In this document: positions 1 to 4,848 of the stretch, piece by piece
Layout of the letters: each line of letters starts with the position of its first letter
Position numbering within the stretch: the stretch's first letter is position 1
Assembly (NCBI GenBank): GCA_905214265.1
Contig: CAJMLQ010000125.1
Span: 1-8,672, forward strand
DNA from: an uncultured bacterium
GTDB taxonomy: Bacteria; Bacillota; Clostridia; Oscillospirales; Ruminococcaceae
DNA: 8,672 bases
Direction of reading: 5' to 3'
Position numbers and translations under genes: made by a program
Notes under the pieces: model-generated
The model's input: the letters and a program-made list of their open reading frames with translations, nothing else
What the model was told of the DNA's origin: nothing
Databases searched by the model: none

Positions 1-217
1 CCATCCCCTCGTTGACCGGATAGACGCAGGCCGTTACCAGGCTGCGGGCGCCCTTGACCTCGACCATGCAGATGCGGCAGGCGCCGATTTCATTGATCTC
101 CTTCAGATAACACAGCGTGGGGATCTGGATCCCCGCCTGGTGCGCCGCTTCCAGGATGGTGGTTCCCGGGGCGACGGCGACCGGCATGTTATTGATTTTG
201 ATGTTTACCATTTCCAT
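1..217 (-). CDS. hydA: [FeFe] hydrogenase catalytic subunit HydA (HndD-like), N-terminal part only
   Basis: The gene begins at 217 on the minus strand and leaves the window at base 1, so only 72 codons are present. They encode a plant-type [2Fe-2S] ferredoxin fold like the N-terminus of NuoG and HydA. The likely ligands are Cys36, Cys47, Cys50 and Cys64, in the arrangement LCYLKEINEIGACRIC followed by TAC. In the family this domain feeds electrons through further Fe-S clusters to the H-cluster, where protons are reduced to H2. Those later domains lie outside the window, so the catalytic identity is inferred from the operon. The start ATG at 217 follows a GGAG at 231-234 with a rather long 13-nt spacer; a second in-frame ATG at 211 is possible. 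The gene is 18 nt downstream of hydB, whose stop codon lies within the hydA ribosome-binding region. Confidence 0.9.
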   Translation of the reverse strand, partial: MEMVNIKINNMPVAVAPGTTILEAAHQAGIQIPTLCYLKEINEIGACRICMVEVKGARSLVTACVYPVNEGM

Positions 218-235
218 GACTTGAGCCACACTCCT

Positions 236-2029
236 TTATTTCTTGACGATGGCGCCGAATTTGCATTTTTCAATGCAGGCGCCGCACTTGATGCACTTGG
301 CCTGGTTGACCACATGAGGCACCTTCACAGAGCCTTCAATGGCGCCGACCGGGCAGGTGCGGGCACAGAGGGTGCAGCCCTTGCATTTGTCAGTGAGGAT
401 GGTGACCTGCATCAGGTGTTTGCAGACGCCGGCCGGACATTTTTTGTCCACCACGTGAGCGACGTACTCATCGCGGAAGTAGCGGAGAGTGGAAAGCACC
501 GGGTTGGGAGCGGTCTGGCCCAGTCCGCACAGGGAGTTGGCCTTGATGTAGTAGCAAAGCTGCTCCATCTTGTCCAGATCCTCCAGGGTGCCTTCTCCCC
601 GGGTGATCTTGTCCAGCATCTCGTAGAGGCGCTTGGTGCCGACGCGGCAGGGGGTGCACTTGCCGCAGGACTCGTCAACGGTGAACTCCAGGAAGAACTT
701 GGCGATGTCTACCATGCAGGTGTCCTCGTCCATGACGATCAATCCGCCGGATCCCATCATGGAGCCGATGGCGATGAGGTTGTCATAGTCGATGGGGATG
801 TCCATATGCTCCGCGGGGATACAGCCGCCGGAGGGACCGCCGGTCTGCGCGGCCTTGAACTTCTTGCCGTTGGGGATGCCGCCGCCGATCTCCTCGACGA
901 TCTCGCGGAGGGTGGTGCCCATGGGGACCTCCACCAGACCGGTGTTCTTGATCTTGCCGCCCAGGGCGAAGACCTTGGTGCCCTTGGACTTTTCCGTGCC
1001 CATGGAAGCGAACCAGTCCGCGCCTTTCAGGATAATGCGGGGGACGTTGGCATAAGTTTCCACATTGTTCAGAATGGTGGGTTTCTGGAACAGCCCCTTT
1101 ACCGCCGGGAAGGGAGGACGGGGACGGGGTTCGCCGCGGTGGCCTTCGATGGAGGTCATCAGAGCGGTTTCCTCGCCGCAGACGAAGGCGCCGGCGCCCA
1201 GACGCAGGTCAATGTCAAAGTTGAAACCGGTTCCAAAGATGTCCTTGCCAAGCAGTCCGTACTCCCGGGCCTGCTTGATGGCGATCTGGAGACGATGAAC
1301 GGCGATGGGGTATTCTGCACGGACATAGATGTAGCCCTGGGAAGCGCCGATGGCATAACCGGCGATAGCCATGGCCTCCAGCACGACATGGGGGTCGCCT
1401 TCCAAAACGGACCGATCCATAAACGCGCCGGGGTCGCCCTCGTCAGCGTTGCAGCAAACGTATTTCTGATCGGCTTTATTTGCGGCCGCAAAAGCCCATT
1501 TCCGGCCGGTGGGGAAGCCCGCGCCGCCACGTCCGCGGAGGCCGGAGGCCAGCATGACGTCGATGACCTGCTGGGGGGTCATCTCAGTGAGGACCTTGCC
1601 CAGAGCTTGATAGCCGTCAACGGCGATGTATTCGTCGATGTTTTCGGGGTTGATCACGCCGCAGTTGCGCAGGGCGACGCGGTGCTGCTTTGCATAGAAT
1701 TCGGTCTCATTCAGGGATTTAACCTTGTCCGAATCCTCAGAGACTGTTTCCTTATAAAGAAGGCGCTTGACGATGCGCCCTTTGAGCAGGTGTTCGCTGA
1801 CGATTTCCGGGACGTCGTCCGGCTTAACTTCGGAATAGAAGCAGCCTTCCGGATAGACGATCATAATCGGGCCGAGAGCACACAGGCCGAAGCAGCCGGT
1901 TTTGACGACTTTGACCTCGTTTTCCAGGCCGTTTGACTTGAGCTCCGCTTCCAGGGAGTCGATGATCTGCTGGCTGTTGGAGGAGGAACATCCGGTGCCC
2001 CCGCATACCAGTACGTGAGAACGATACAT
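236..2029 (-). CDS. hydB: NAD(H)-binding flavoprotein subunit of bifurcating [FeFe] hydrogenase, HydB (NuoF/HndC-like)
   Basis: This 597-residue protein should be the FMN subunit that exchanges electrons between NAD(H) and the Fe-S chain of the cytosolic HydABC complex. Residues 1-90 form a thioredoxin-like [2Fe-2S] domain with Cys9, Cys14, Cys46 and Cys50. Residues about 115-440 are the NuoF core, with the FMN/NADH motifs GLRGRGGAGFPTGRKW (163-178) and NADEGDPGAF (194-203). The NuoF-type [4Fe-4S] site is Cys455, Cys458, Cys461 and Cys501. A Cys531/Cys536 pair (KCPAGVC) precedes a C-terminal 2x[4Fe-4S] ferredoxin domain with Cys549/552/555/559 and Cys579/582/585/589. The ferredoxin tail marks the HydB/HndC form rather than respiratory NuoF. 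The ATG at 2029 follows AGGAGG (2037-2042) with a 7-nt spacer. Length and domain order are complete. Bifurcation itself is inferred from the family and not visible in the sequence. Confidence 0.96.
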   Translation of the reverse strand: MYRSHVLVCGGTGCSSSNSQQIIDSLEAELKSNGLENEVKVVKTGCFGLCALGPIMIVYPEGCFYSEVKPDDVPEIVSEHLLKGRIVKRLLYKETVSEDSDKVKSLNETEFYAKQHRVALRNCGVINPENIDEYIAVDGYQALGKVLTEMTPQQVIDVMLASGLRGRGGAGFPTGRKWAFAAANKADQKYVCCNADEGDPGAFMDRSVLEGDPHVVLEAMAIAGYAIGASQGYIYVRAEYPIAVHRLQIAIKQAREYGLLGKDIFGTGFNFDIDLRLGAGAFVCGEETALMTSIEGHRGEPRPRPPFPAVKGLFQKPTILNNVETYANVPRIILKGADWFASMGTEKSKGTKVFALGGKIKNTGLVEVPMGTTLREIVEEIGGGIPNGKKFKAAQTGGPSGGCIPAEHMDIPIDYDNLIAIGSMMGSGGLIVMDEDTCMVDIAKFFLEFTVDESCGKCTPCRVGTKRLYEMLDKITRGEGTLEDLDKMEQLCYYIKANSLCGLGQTAPNPVLSTLRYFRDEYVAHVVDKKCPAGVCKHLMQVTILTDKCKGCTLCARTCPVGAIEGSVKVPHVVNQAKCIKCGACIEKCKFGAIVKK

Positions 2030-2041
2030 GAAGCTGCCTCC

Positions 2042-2416
2042 TTATTTCATATCGATGCTGCCGATGGTGTATTCGCTGACGACATTGCCGTTGACCAGGT
2101 GGTCGGTCACGACCTTCGCAGCTTTTTCCGCAGTCATTTTCACATAGGTGGTCTTGCTGCCGTCGGCGTCAAACACCTCTACCACAGGCTCGTACTGGCA
2201 GATGCCGATGCAGCCGGTCTGGGTGACGGTGACGTTATGTAAGCCGCGTTTGGCGATTTCTTCGGTAAAAGTGGCGAGGACGGGGCGCGCTCCGGCGGCG
2301 ATGCCGCAGGTGGCCATGCCGACGACCACGCGGATCTTGTTGGAATTGTCTTCCCGGATATCGACGCTGCCTTTGACGCGGTCGCGGATCGCTTTCAGCT
2401 CTTCCAAGCTCTTCAT
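2042..2416 (-). CDS. hndB: (2Fe-2S) ferredoxin domain protein, HndB-like
   Basis: A 124-residue protein with a thioredoxin-like ferredoxin fold at about residues 27-110, matching the small HndB subunit found beside NADH- and NADPH-linked [FeFe] hydrogenases. Residues 33-45 (GMATCGIAAGARP) supply Cys37. The motif TGCIGIC supplies Cys69 and Cys73. The usual fourth ligand of NuoE-type clusters (Cys-x4-Cys) is Gly42 here, so only three candidate cysteine ligands are visible. From memory this CGxAAGA form is normal for HndB and not a local defect. The protein is thought to be an accessory electron carrier or assembly partner of the hydrogenase complex. The gene lies 12 nt upstream of hydB and 18 nt downstream of the ATPase gene. 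A purine-rich GGAAGG-type ribosome binding site precedes the ATG at 2416. Confidence 0.88.
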   Translation of the reverse strand: MKSLEELKAIRDRVKGSVDIREDNSNKIRVVVGMATCGIAAGARPVLATFTEEIAKRGLHNVTVTQTGCIGICQYEPVVEVFDADGSKTTYVKMTAEKAAKVVTDHLVNGNVVSEYTIGSIDMK

Positions 2417-2434
2417 AAAGAATCTTCCTTCCTT

Positions 2435-2995
2435 TCAATTGGTGTCCGGCGTTCCATTGAGGAGCGCCGCGGTACCTTCCTCCAACGCCTCTTTCAGATA
2501 AAGTACGACGTCAGGGGTGTCCAGCGGGACACCTTCCAGGACCTCTTTCAGCTCCCTGGTGTCCAGGACATAGGTTTTTTCATCGAGGGAACGGGTATAT
2601 ACGAAATCCAGCGAGGGGTTCATGGTGATGAGGGAGAGGATGGTCGCGTTCATGTCCCCGATGGGGAGCATATCGAGATGATCCGTGTGATAGCGGGCGG
2701 TCGTAGTGGTTCCTGCGCCTAACTCGGAAACGATGGAAAAGTCTCCGCCGGTGGCCTCCGCCGACATCTTAAAAAACGGGACGCCCAATCCGACCTTCCG
2801 GGTGGTTCGGGTGGTAAAAAAGGGGTCCATGACCTGTTCCACCTGTTCCTGGCTCATCCCGCAGCCGTTGTCGGCAATGGAAATTTCCAGAAACGCATCC
2901 GTCCGGCGTTCCGCTACTGTGATGGTGATCAGGGACGCTCCGGCACGGATAGAGTTCTGGGCGATGTCCAAAACATTGAGCGACAGCTCCTGCAT
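2435..2995 (-). CDS. ATP-binding protein of histidine-kinase type, no phosphoacceptor domain
   Basis: A 186-residue soluble protein whose first ~105 residues are a GHKL/HATPase_c domain. The N box is LDIAQNSIRAGA (9-20, with Asn14 as the likely Mg ligand). The G1 box is DNGCGM (42-47), the F box DPFFTTR (57-63) and the G2 box VGLGVPFF (68-75). There is no H box or dimerisation-phosphotransfer domain, no sensor domain and no membrane segment, so it cannot act alone as a classical histidine kinase. It could phosphorylate a protein in trans, or bind a partner as SpoIIAB-like proteins do. The C-terminal ~75 residues (110-186) are not recognised. An ATPase of this kind between the NuoE-like and HndB genes recurs in clostridial hydABC operons; its substrate is unknown to me. 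The ATG at 2995 follows a GGGG ribosome binding site (3005-3008) with a 9-nt spacer. Confidence 0.87.
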   Translation of the reverse strand: MQELSLNVLDIAQNSIRAGASLITITVAERRTDAFLEISIADNGCGMSQEQVEQVMDPFFTTRTTRKVGLGVPFFKMSAEATGGDFSIVSELGAGTTTTARYHTDHLDMLPIGDMNATILSLITMNPSLDFVYTRSLDEKTYVLDTRELKEVLEGVPLDTPDVVLYLKEALEEGTAALLNGTPDTN

Positions 2996-3016
2996 GAATT
3001 TCAGCCCCTTTGGAAC

Positions 3017-3511
3017 TTATTCGTATTTTGCAAGGATGTCGTCCACATCGTCGGGAAGCAGCTTTCCGTAAACCTCATCGTTTATGGTCATAACCGGGGC
3101 CAGGCCGCAGGCGCCGACACAGCGGCAGGCGTCCAGAGAAAACTTTCCGTCAGGGGTGCATTCGCCGCCCTTGATGCCGAGCTTCTGCTGCAGACGGTCA
3201 TAGACGTCACCGGAGCCCTTGACATAACAGGCGGTGCCGAGACATACCGAGATTTTGTACTGTCCCTTGGGATACAGGGTGAACTGGGAGTAGAAAGTAA
3301 CGACTCCGTATACTTCCTCCAGCGGGATGTCCAGTCCTTCTGCGATGATGGACTGAACCTCAATGGGAAGATAGCCGTAGACCTCCTGCGCCTGCTGAAG
3401 AACAGGCATCAGCGCGCCCGGCTGATCCTTGTGGGCCGCGATGATTTCCAGGAGCTTGGCTTCCTGCTCCGGCGTGCCTTTAAATGTAACACCGGCTTTT
3501 TTGGTAGACAT
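3017..3511 (-). CDS. hydC: [2Fe-2S] subunit of bifurcating [FeFe] hydrogenase, HydC (NuoE/HndA-like)
   Basis: This 164-residue protein is the 24-kDa NuoE-type subunit of the HydABC complex, the electron-transfer partner of HydB. An N-terminal helical domain (residues 14-70) is followed by a thioredoxin-like [2Fe-2S] domain with Cys90 and Cys95 (CLGTAC) and Cys131 and Cys135 (CVGAC). Family signatures include YGYLP (45-49) and GVVTFYSQF (69-77). Cys118 and Cys129 are additional. The length is full for the family. It is the first gene of the minus-strand operon and is translated from ATG 3511 behind AGGAGGT (3519-3525) with a 7-nt spacer. A Rex-like palindrome abuts this ribosome binding site. 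The next gene, the HATPase, starts 21 nt after the hydC stop codon. Confidence 0.95.
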   Translation of the reverse strand: MSTKKAGVTFKGTPEQEAKLLEIIAAHKDQPGALMPVLQQAQEVYGYLPIEVQSIIAEGLDIPLEEVYGVVTFYSQFTLYPKGQYKISVCLGTACYVKGSGDVYDRLQQKLGIKGGECTPDGKFSLDACRCVGACGLAPVMTINDEVYGKLLPDDVDDILAKYE

Positions 3512-3524
3512 AGCGTGGACCTCC

Positions 3525-3542
3525 TTGTGAAATGTTTAACAT
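3525..3542. promoter_or_regulatory. Candidate Rex (NADH-responsive repressor) operator upstream of hydC
   Basis: The 18-bp sequence TTGTGAAATGTTTAACAT matches the commonly described clostridial Rex box TTGTTAA-N4-TTAACAA at 12 of 14 defined positions and is near-palindromic. It abuts the hydC ribosome binding site, and on the minus strand it overlaps a weak extended -10 (TGC-TATGTT, 3538-3546). Rex repressors sense the NADH/NAD+ ratio and commonly control fermentation genes, so an NADH-linked hydrogenase is a sensible target. The call rests on the motif alone; no rex gene is in the window. Confidence 0.45.
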
Positions 3543-3674
3543 AGCAGTACAGCAAAAATGACGCCATCCATAAATCCATCCGCTCCGTTCAAAAGGACGG
3601 AATTTGCATGGAAAGGCGGCAAAAAACGAAACGTCATTTTCGGACAGGAAAAAAGACGCTCTGTGCTTCCTTGT

Positions 3675-3683
3675 ATTATAGCA
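3675..3683 (-). promoter_or_regulatory. Probable extended -10 promoter element of the hydC-hydA operon
   Basis: Read on the minus strand, the sequence is TGC-TATAAT, a perfect -10 hexamer (3675-3680) with the TGn extension. No good -35 is seen at 16-19 nt (best candidates around 3697-3705), as expected for extended -10 promoters. Transcription would begin near 3668 and give a leader of about 155 nt before hydC. The Rex-like site would then lie about 125 nt downstream of the start and could act as a roadblock, unless a second promoter at 3538-3546 is the one in use. Confidence 0.5.
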
Positions 3684-3687
3684 TGTT

Positions 3688-3718
3688 TTGACGAAAATTA
3701 CTATAGTCTTTGTAGAAT
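3688..3718 (+). promoter_or_regulatory. Weak candidate upstream promoter for the plus-strand operon
   Basis: TTGACG (3688-3693) and TAGAAT (3713-3718) are each one base from consensus, but the 19-nt spacer is longer than the 17-nt optimum. It sits back to back with the minus-strand -10 at 3675-3680. If used it would give a leader of more than 320 nt before the first DRTGG gene. Confidence 0.22.
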
Positions 3719-3766
3719 AACCTGTTTTTTCTTTTTTGGGGACCTTATACAAAAAGGGGAAAGAGA

Positions 3767-3787
3767 CTTTTGTCAGGAAAACAAAAG
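3767..3787. repeat. Perfect 7-bp inverted repeat, possible operator
   Basis: CTTTTGT (3767-3773) is repeated in inverted form as ACAAAAG (3781-3787) around a 7-nt centre. It lies between the two divergent promoter zones, about 90 bp upstream of the strong plus-strand promoter. The size and spacing suit a dimeric regulator. AT-rich intergenic DNA also produces such repeats by chance, so support is low. No matching regulator family is recognised. Confidence 0.25.
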
Positions 3788-3869
3788 CAGTCGCCAGCGG
3801 CAGTACCCAATTTTCAAGAGGAAATCCCGACGATTTTCACAAAATTGCCGATATTCTGGCGGAAAGAAA

Positions 3870-3897
3870 TTGACAGAAGAACAAAATGTGTTATACT
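3870..3897 (+). promoter_or_regulatory. Strong promoter of the plus-strand sensory operon
   Basis: A perfect -35 TTGACA (3870-3875), a 16-nt spacer and TATACT (3892-3897) form a good vegetative sigma promoter, strengthened by a TG at 3889-3890 (extended -10). Transcription should start near 3904 and leave an untranslated leader of about 147 nt before the ATG at 4051. Confidence 0.72.
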
Positions 3898-3903
3898 TAA
3901 ACT

Positions 3904-4050
3904 AAACTGGGCGGGAAAACGGAGCCAGACTCCCGCCTGTTGGGGGACTCCTTCGGACCGGCTTTTGTTTCCGGAATTCCGGGGAAAACCCCTATGTGAG
4001 CGGAAATATGTGCGATATCTGATTTTCTAGATGACCAGGAGGAATCAAGC
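3904..4050 (+). other. Structured leader of the plus-strand operon
   Basis: The predicted 5' leader contains three dyads in a row. GGCGGGA (3910-3916) pairs with TCCCGCC (3931-3937) around a 14-nt loop. CCGGAATTCCGG (3971-3982) is a perfect 12-bp palindrome. GGGGAAAACCCC (3981-3992) is a 4-bp hairpin with an AAAA loop that shares two bases with the palindrome, so the last two structures compete. None is followed by a U-tract, so a simple intrinsic terminator is not supported. No known riboswitch class is recognised. The leader ends with AGGAGG (4037-4042), 8 nt from the start codon. Confidence 0.35.
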
Positions 4051-4401
4051 ATGAATGTGCGGGATGTAATGCAGGCGCTGGACGCTGACCTTATTTGCGG
4101 AGAGGAGAATCTGGACACAGAGGTCCATGACGCCTGTGGTTCGGATATGATGAGCGATGTCCTAGCGTTTGTCAAGAACCAGGCGGTCCTGCTGACTGGA
4201 CTTGTGAATATTCAGGTGGTCCGGACGGCGGATATGATGGATATGGTCTGCATCGTCTTTGTCCGGGGCAAGGAACCGGACGAGGATATGATCGCCTTGG
4301 CAAAACGGCGGGGAATGGTGCTTTTGAAGACCAGCCACCGGATGTTTACCGCCTGCGGGCTCCTTTGGGAAAATGGTCTCAGGGGAGGGGTTACCGATTA
4401 A
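4051..4401 (+). CDS. DRTGG-type domain protein 1
   Basis: A 116-residue soluble protein resembling the small single-domain DRTGG-like proteins encoded beside [FeFe] hydrogenases. The literal DRTGG motif is not visible. The match rests on fold-like patterning: an N-terminal MNVRDVMQALDADLICG strand-helix unit, SDMMSDVLAF (31-40), LLTGLVNIQVV (47-57), a hydrophobic core MVCIVFVRG (65-73), and a final LLKTSHRMFTACGLL (91-105). The second DRTGG gene of this operon shows the same pattern. The domain's biochemical role is unknown; it often accompanies regulatory CBS domains and may bind a ligand or partner. This is the first gene of the plus operon, with AGGAGG at 4037-4042 and an 8-nt spacer. Its TAA stop (4399-4401) overlaps the likely start of the next gene, implying translational coupling. 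Confidence 0.78.
   Translation: MNVRDVMQALDADLICGEENLDTEVHDACGSDMMSDVLAFVKNQAVLLTGLVNIQVVRTADMMDMVCIVFVRGKEPDEDMIALAKRRGMVLLKTSHRMFTACGLLWENGLRGGVTD
4384..4388 (+). promoter_or_regulatory. Ribosome binding site that points to an ATT start at 4397
   Basis: GGAGG within the run AGGGGAGGGG (4381-4390) is the only strong Shine-Dalgarno sequence near the start of the RsbT-like gene. It lies downstream of the first in-frame ATG (4373) and exactly 8 nt before the in-frame ATT at 4397. That ATT shares its last T with the upstream TAA stop (ATTAA). Confidence 0.5.
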
Positions 4402-4822
4402 TACGCTGAAATGGGCCTATGAAGTAGACGGAAGCGATTTTACCCGAGCGGGGGAGGCTTCCTCCAATGTTAAAAAGAACCTGCGGAAGCTGGGCGTGGC
4501 GCCGGAAGTGATCCGCAAGGTTTCCATTGCCCTCTATGAGGGGGAGATCAATATGGTCATCCACGCCAACGGGGGACACATCGACGTGGAGGTCTCTCCG
4601 GATAGGATCACCATGATACTGGCCGATACCGGAAAGGGGATCGCCGATATTGACAAGGCCATGCAGGAGGGCTGGTCCACCGCTCCGGATGAGGTGCGGT
4701 CGCTGGGCTTCGGCGCCGGGATGGGCCTCCCCAACATGAAAAAGTATTCCGACGAAATGCGGATCGATTCCACCGTGGGAGTGGGGACGACCGTGTACAT
4801 GACTGTTTACACCGGCGTCTGA
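4397..4822 (+). CDS. Anti-sigma/RsbT-like ATP-binding protein (GHKL fold)
   Basis: A small soluble HATPase_c protein of the SpoIIAB/RsbW/RsbT class. Its motifs, numbered from the ATG at 4373, are an N box around Asn60 (LYEGEINMVIHANGG), a G1 box DTGKGI (85-90) and a G2 lid GFGAGMGLPNMKKYSD (112-127). It has no histidine phosphoacceptor or sensor domain. Relatives bind sigma factors or antagonists and phosphorylate serine on a partner; the partner here is not visible. The first in-frame ATG is at 4373 (149 residues), but it lacks a good ribosome binding site and would overlap the upstream gene by 29 nt. The ATT at 4397 is behind GGAGG with an 8-nt spacer and gives 141 residues, close to where family similarity begins, so I prefer it. 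The gene sits between a DRTGG gene and the permease-like gene in the HydS operon. Confidence 0.85.
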   Translation: MNTLKWAYEVDGSDFTRAGEASSNVKKNLRKLGVAPEVIRKVSIALYEGEINMVIHANGGHIDVEVSPDRITMILADTGKGIADIDKAMQEGWSTAPDEVRSLGFGAGMGLPNMKKYSDEMRIDSTVGVGTTVYMTVYTGV

Positions 4823-4834
4823 GTACGCCGGATA

Positions 4835-4840
4835 GGGAGG
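4835..4840 (+). promoter_or_regulatory. Ribosome binding site fixing the permease start at ATG 4849
   Basis: GGGAGG ends at 4840, inside the GTG (4840-4842) that opens the longest reading frame, so that GTG cannot be the initiator. The in-frame ATG at 4849 lies 8 nt downstream; a second ATG follows at 4852. Confidence 0.7.
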
Positions 4841-4848
4841 TGTGCATC

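Noticed and set aside
140..1936. 598-codon open frame on the plus strand, antisense to almost all of hydB
   Set aside because: hydB on the opposite strand has complete family motifs throughout. The antisense translation has no recognisable domain and is explained by GC-rich codon structure.
3565..3600. CCATCC direct repeat and the CCGTTC-AAAA-GGACGG hairpin in the hydC leader
   Set aside because: The stem relies on a G-T wobble that becomes a mismatch in the transcribed (minus-strand) RNA, and the repeat is only six bases.
3721..3760. T-rich run followed by GGGG and a mirrored AAAAAGGGG, considered as an intrinsic terminator
   Set aside because: No GC stem directly precedes the T-run on either strand, and no gene ends nearby because both operons start on either side.
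3558..4030. Plus-strand open frames of 115 and 86 codons, and a 90-codon minus-strand frame ending near 3480, in the intergenic region
   Set aside because: They have low-complexity composition, run through the promoters and leader, lack good ribosome binding sites and resemble no known family.
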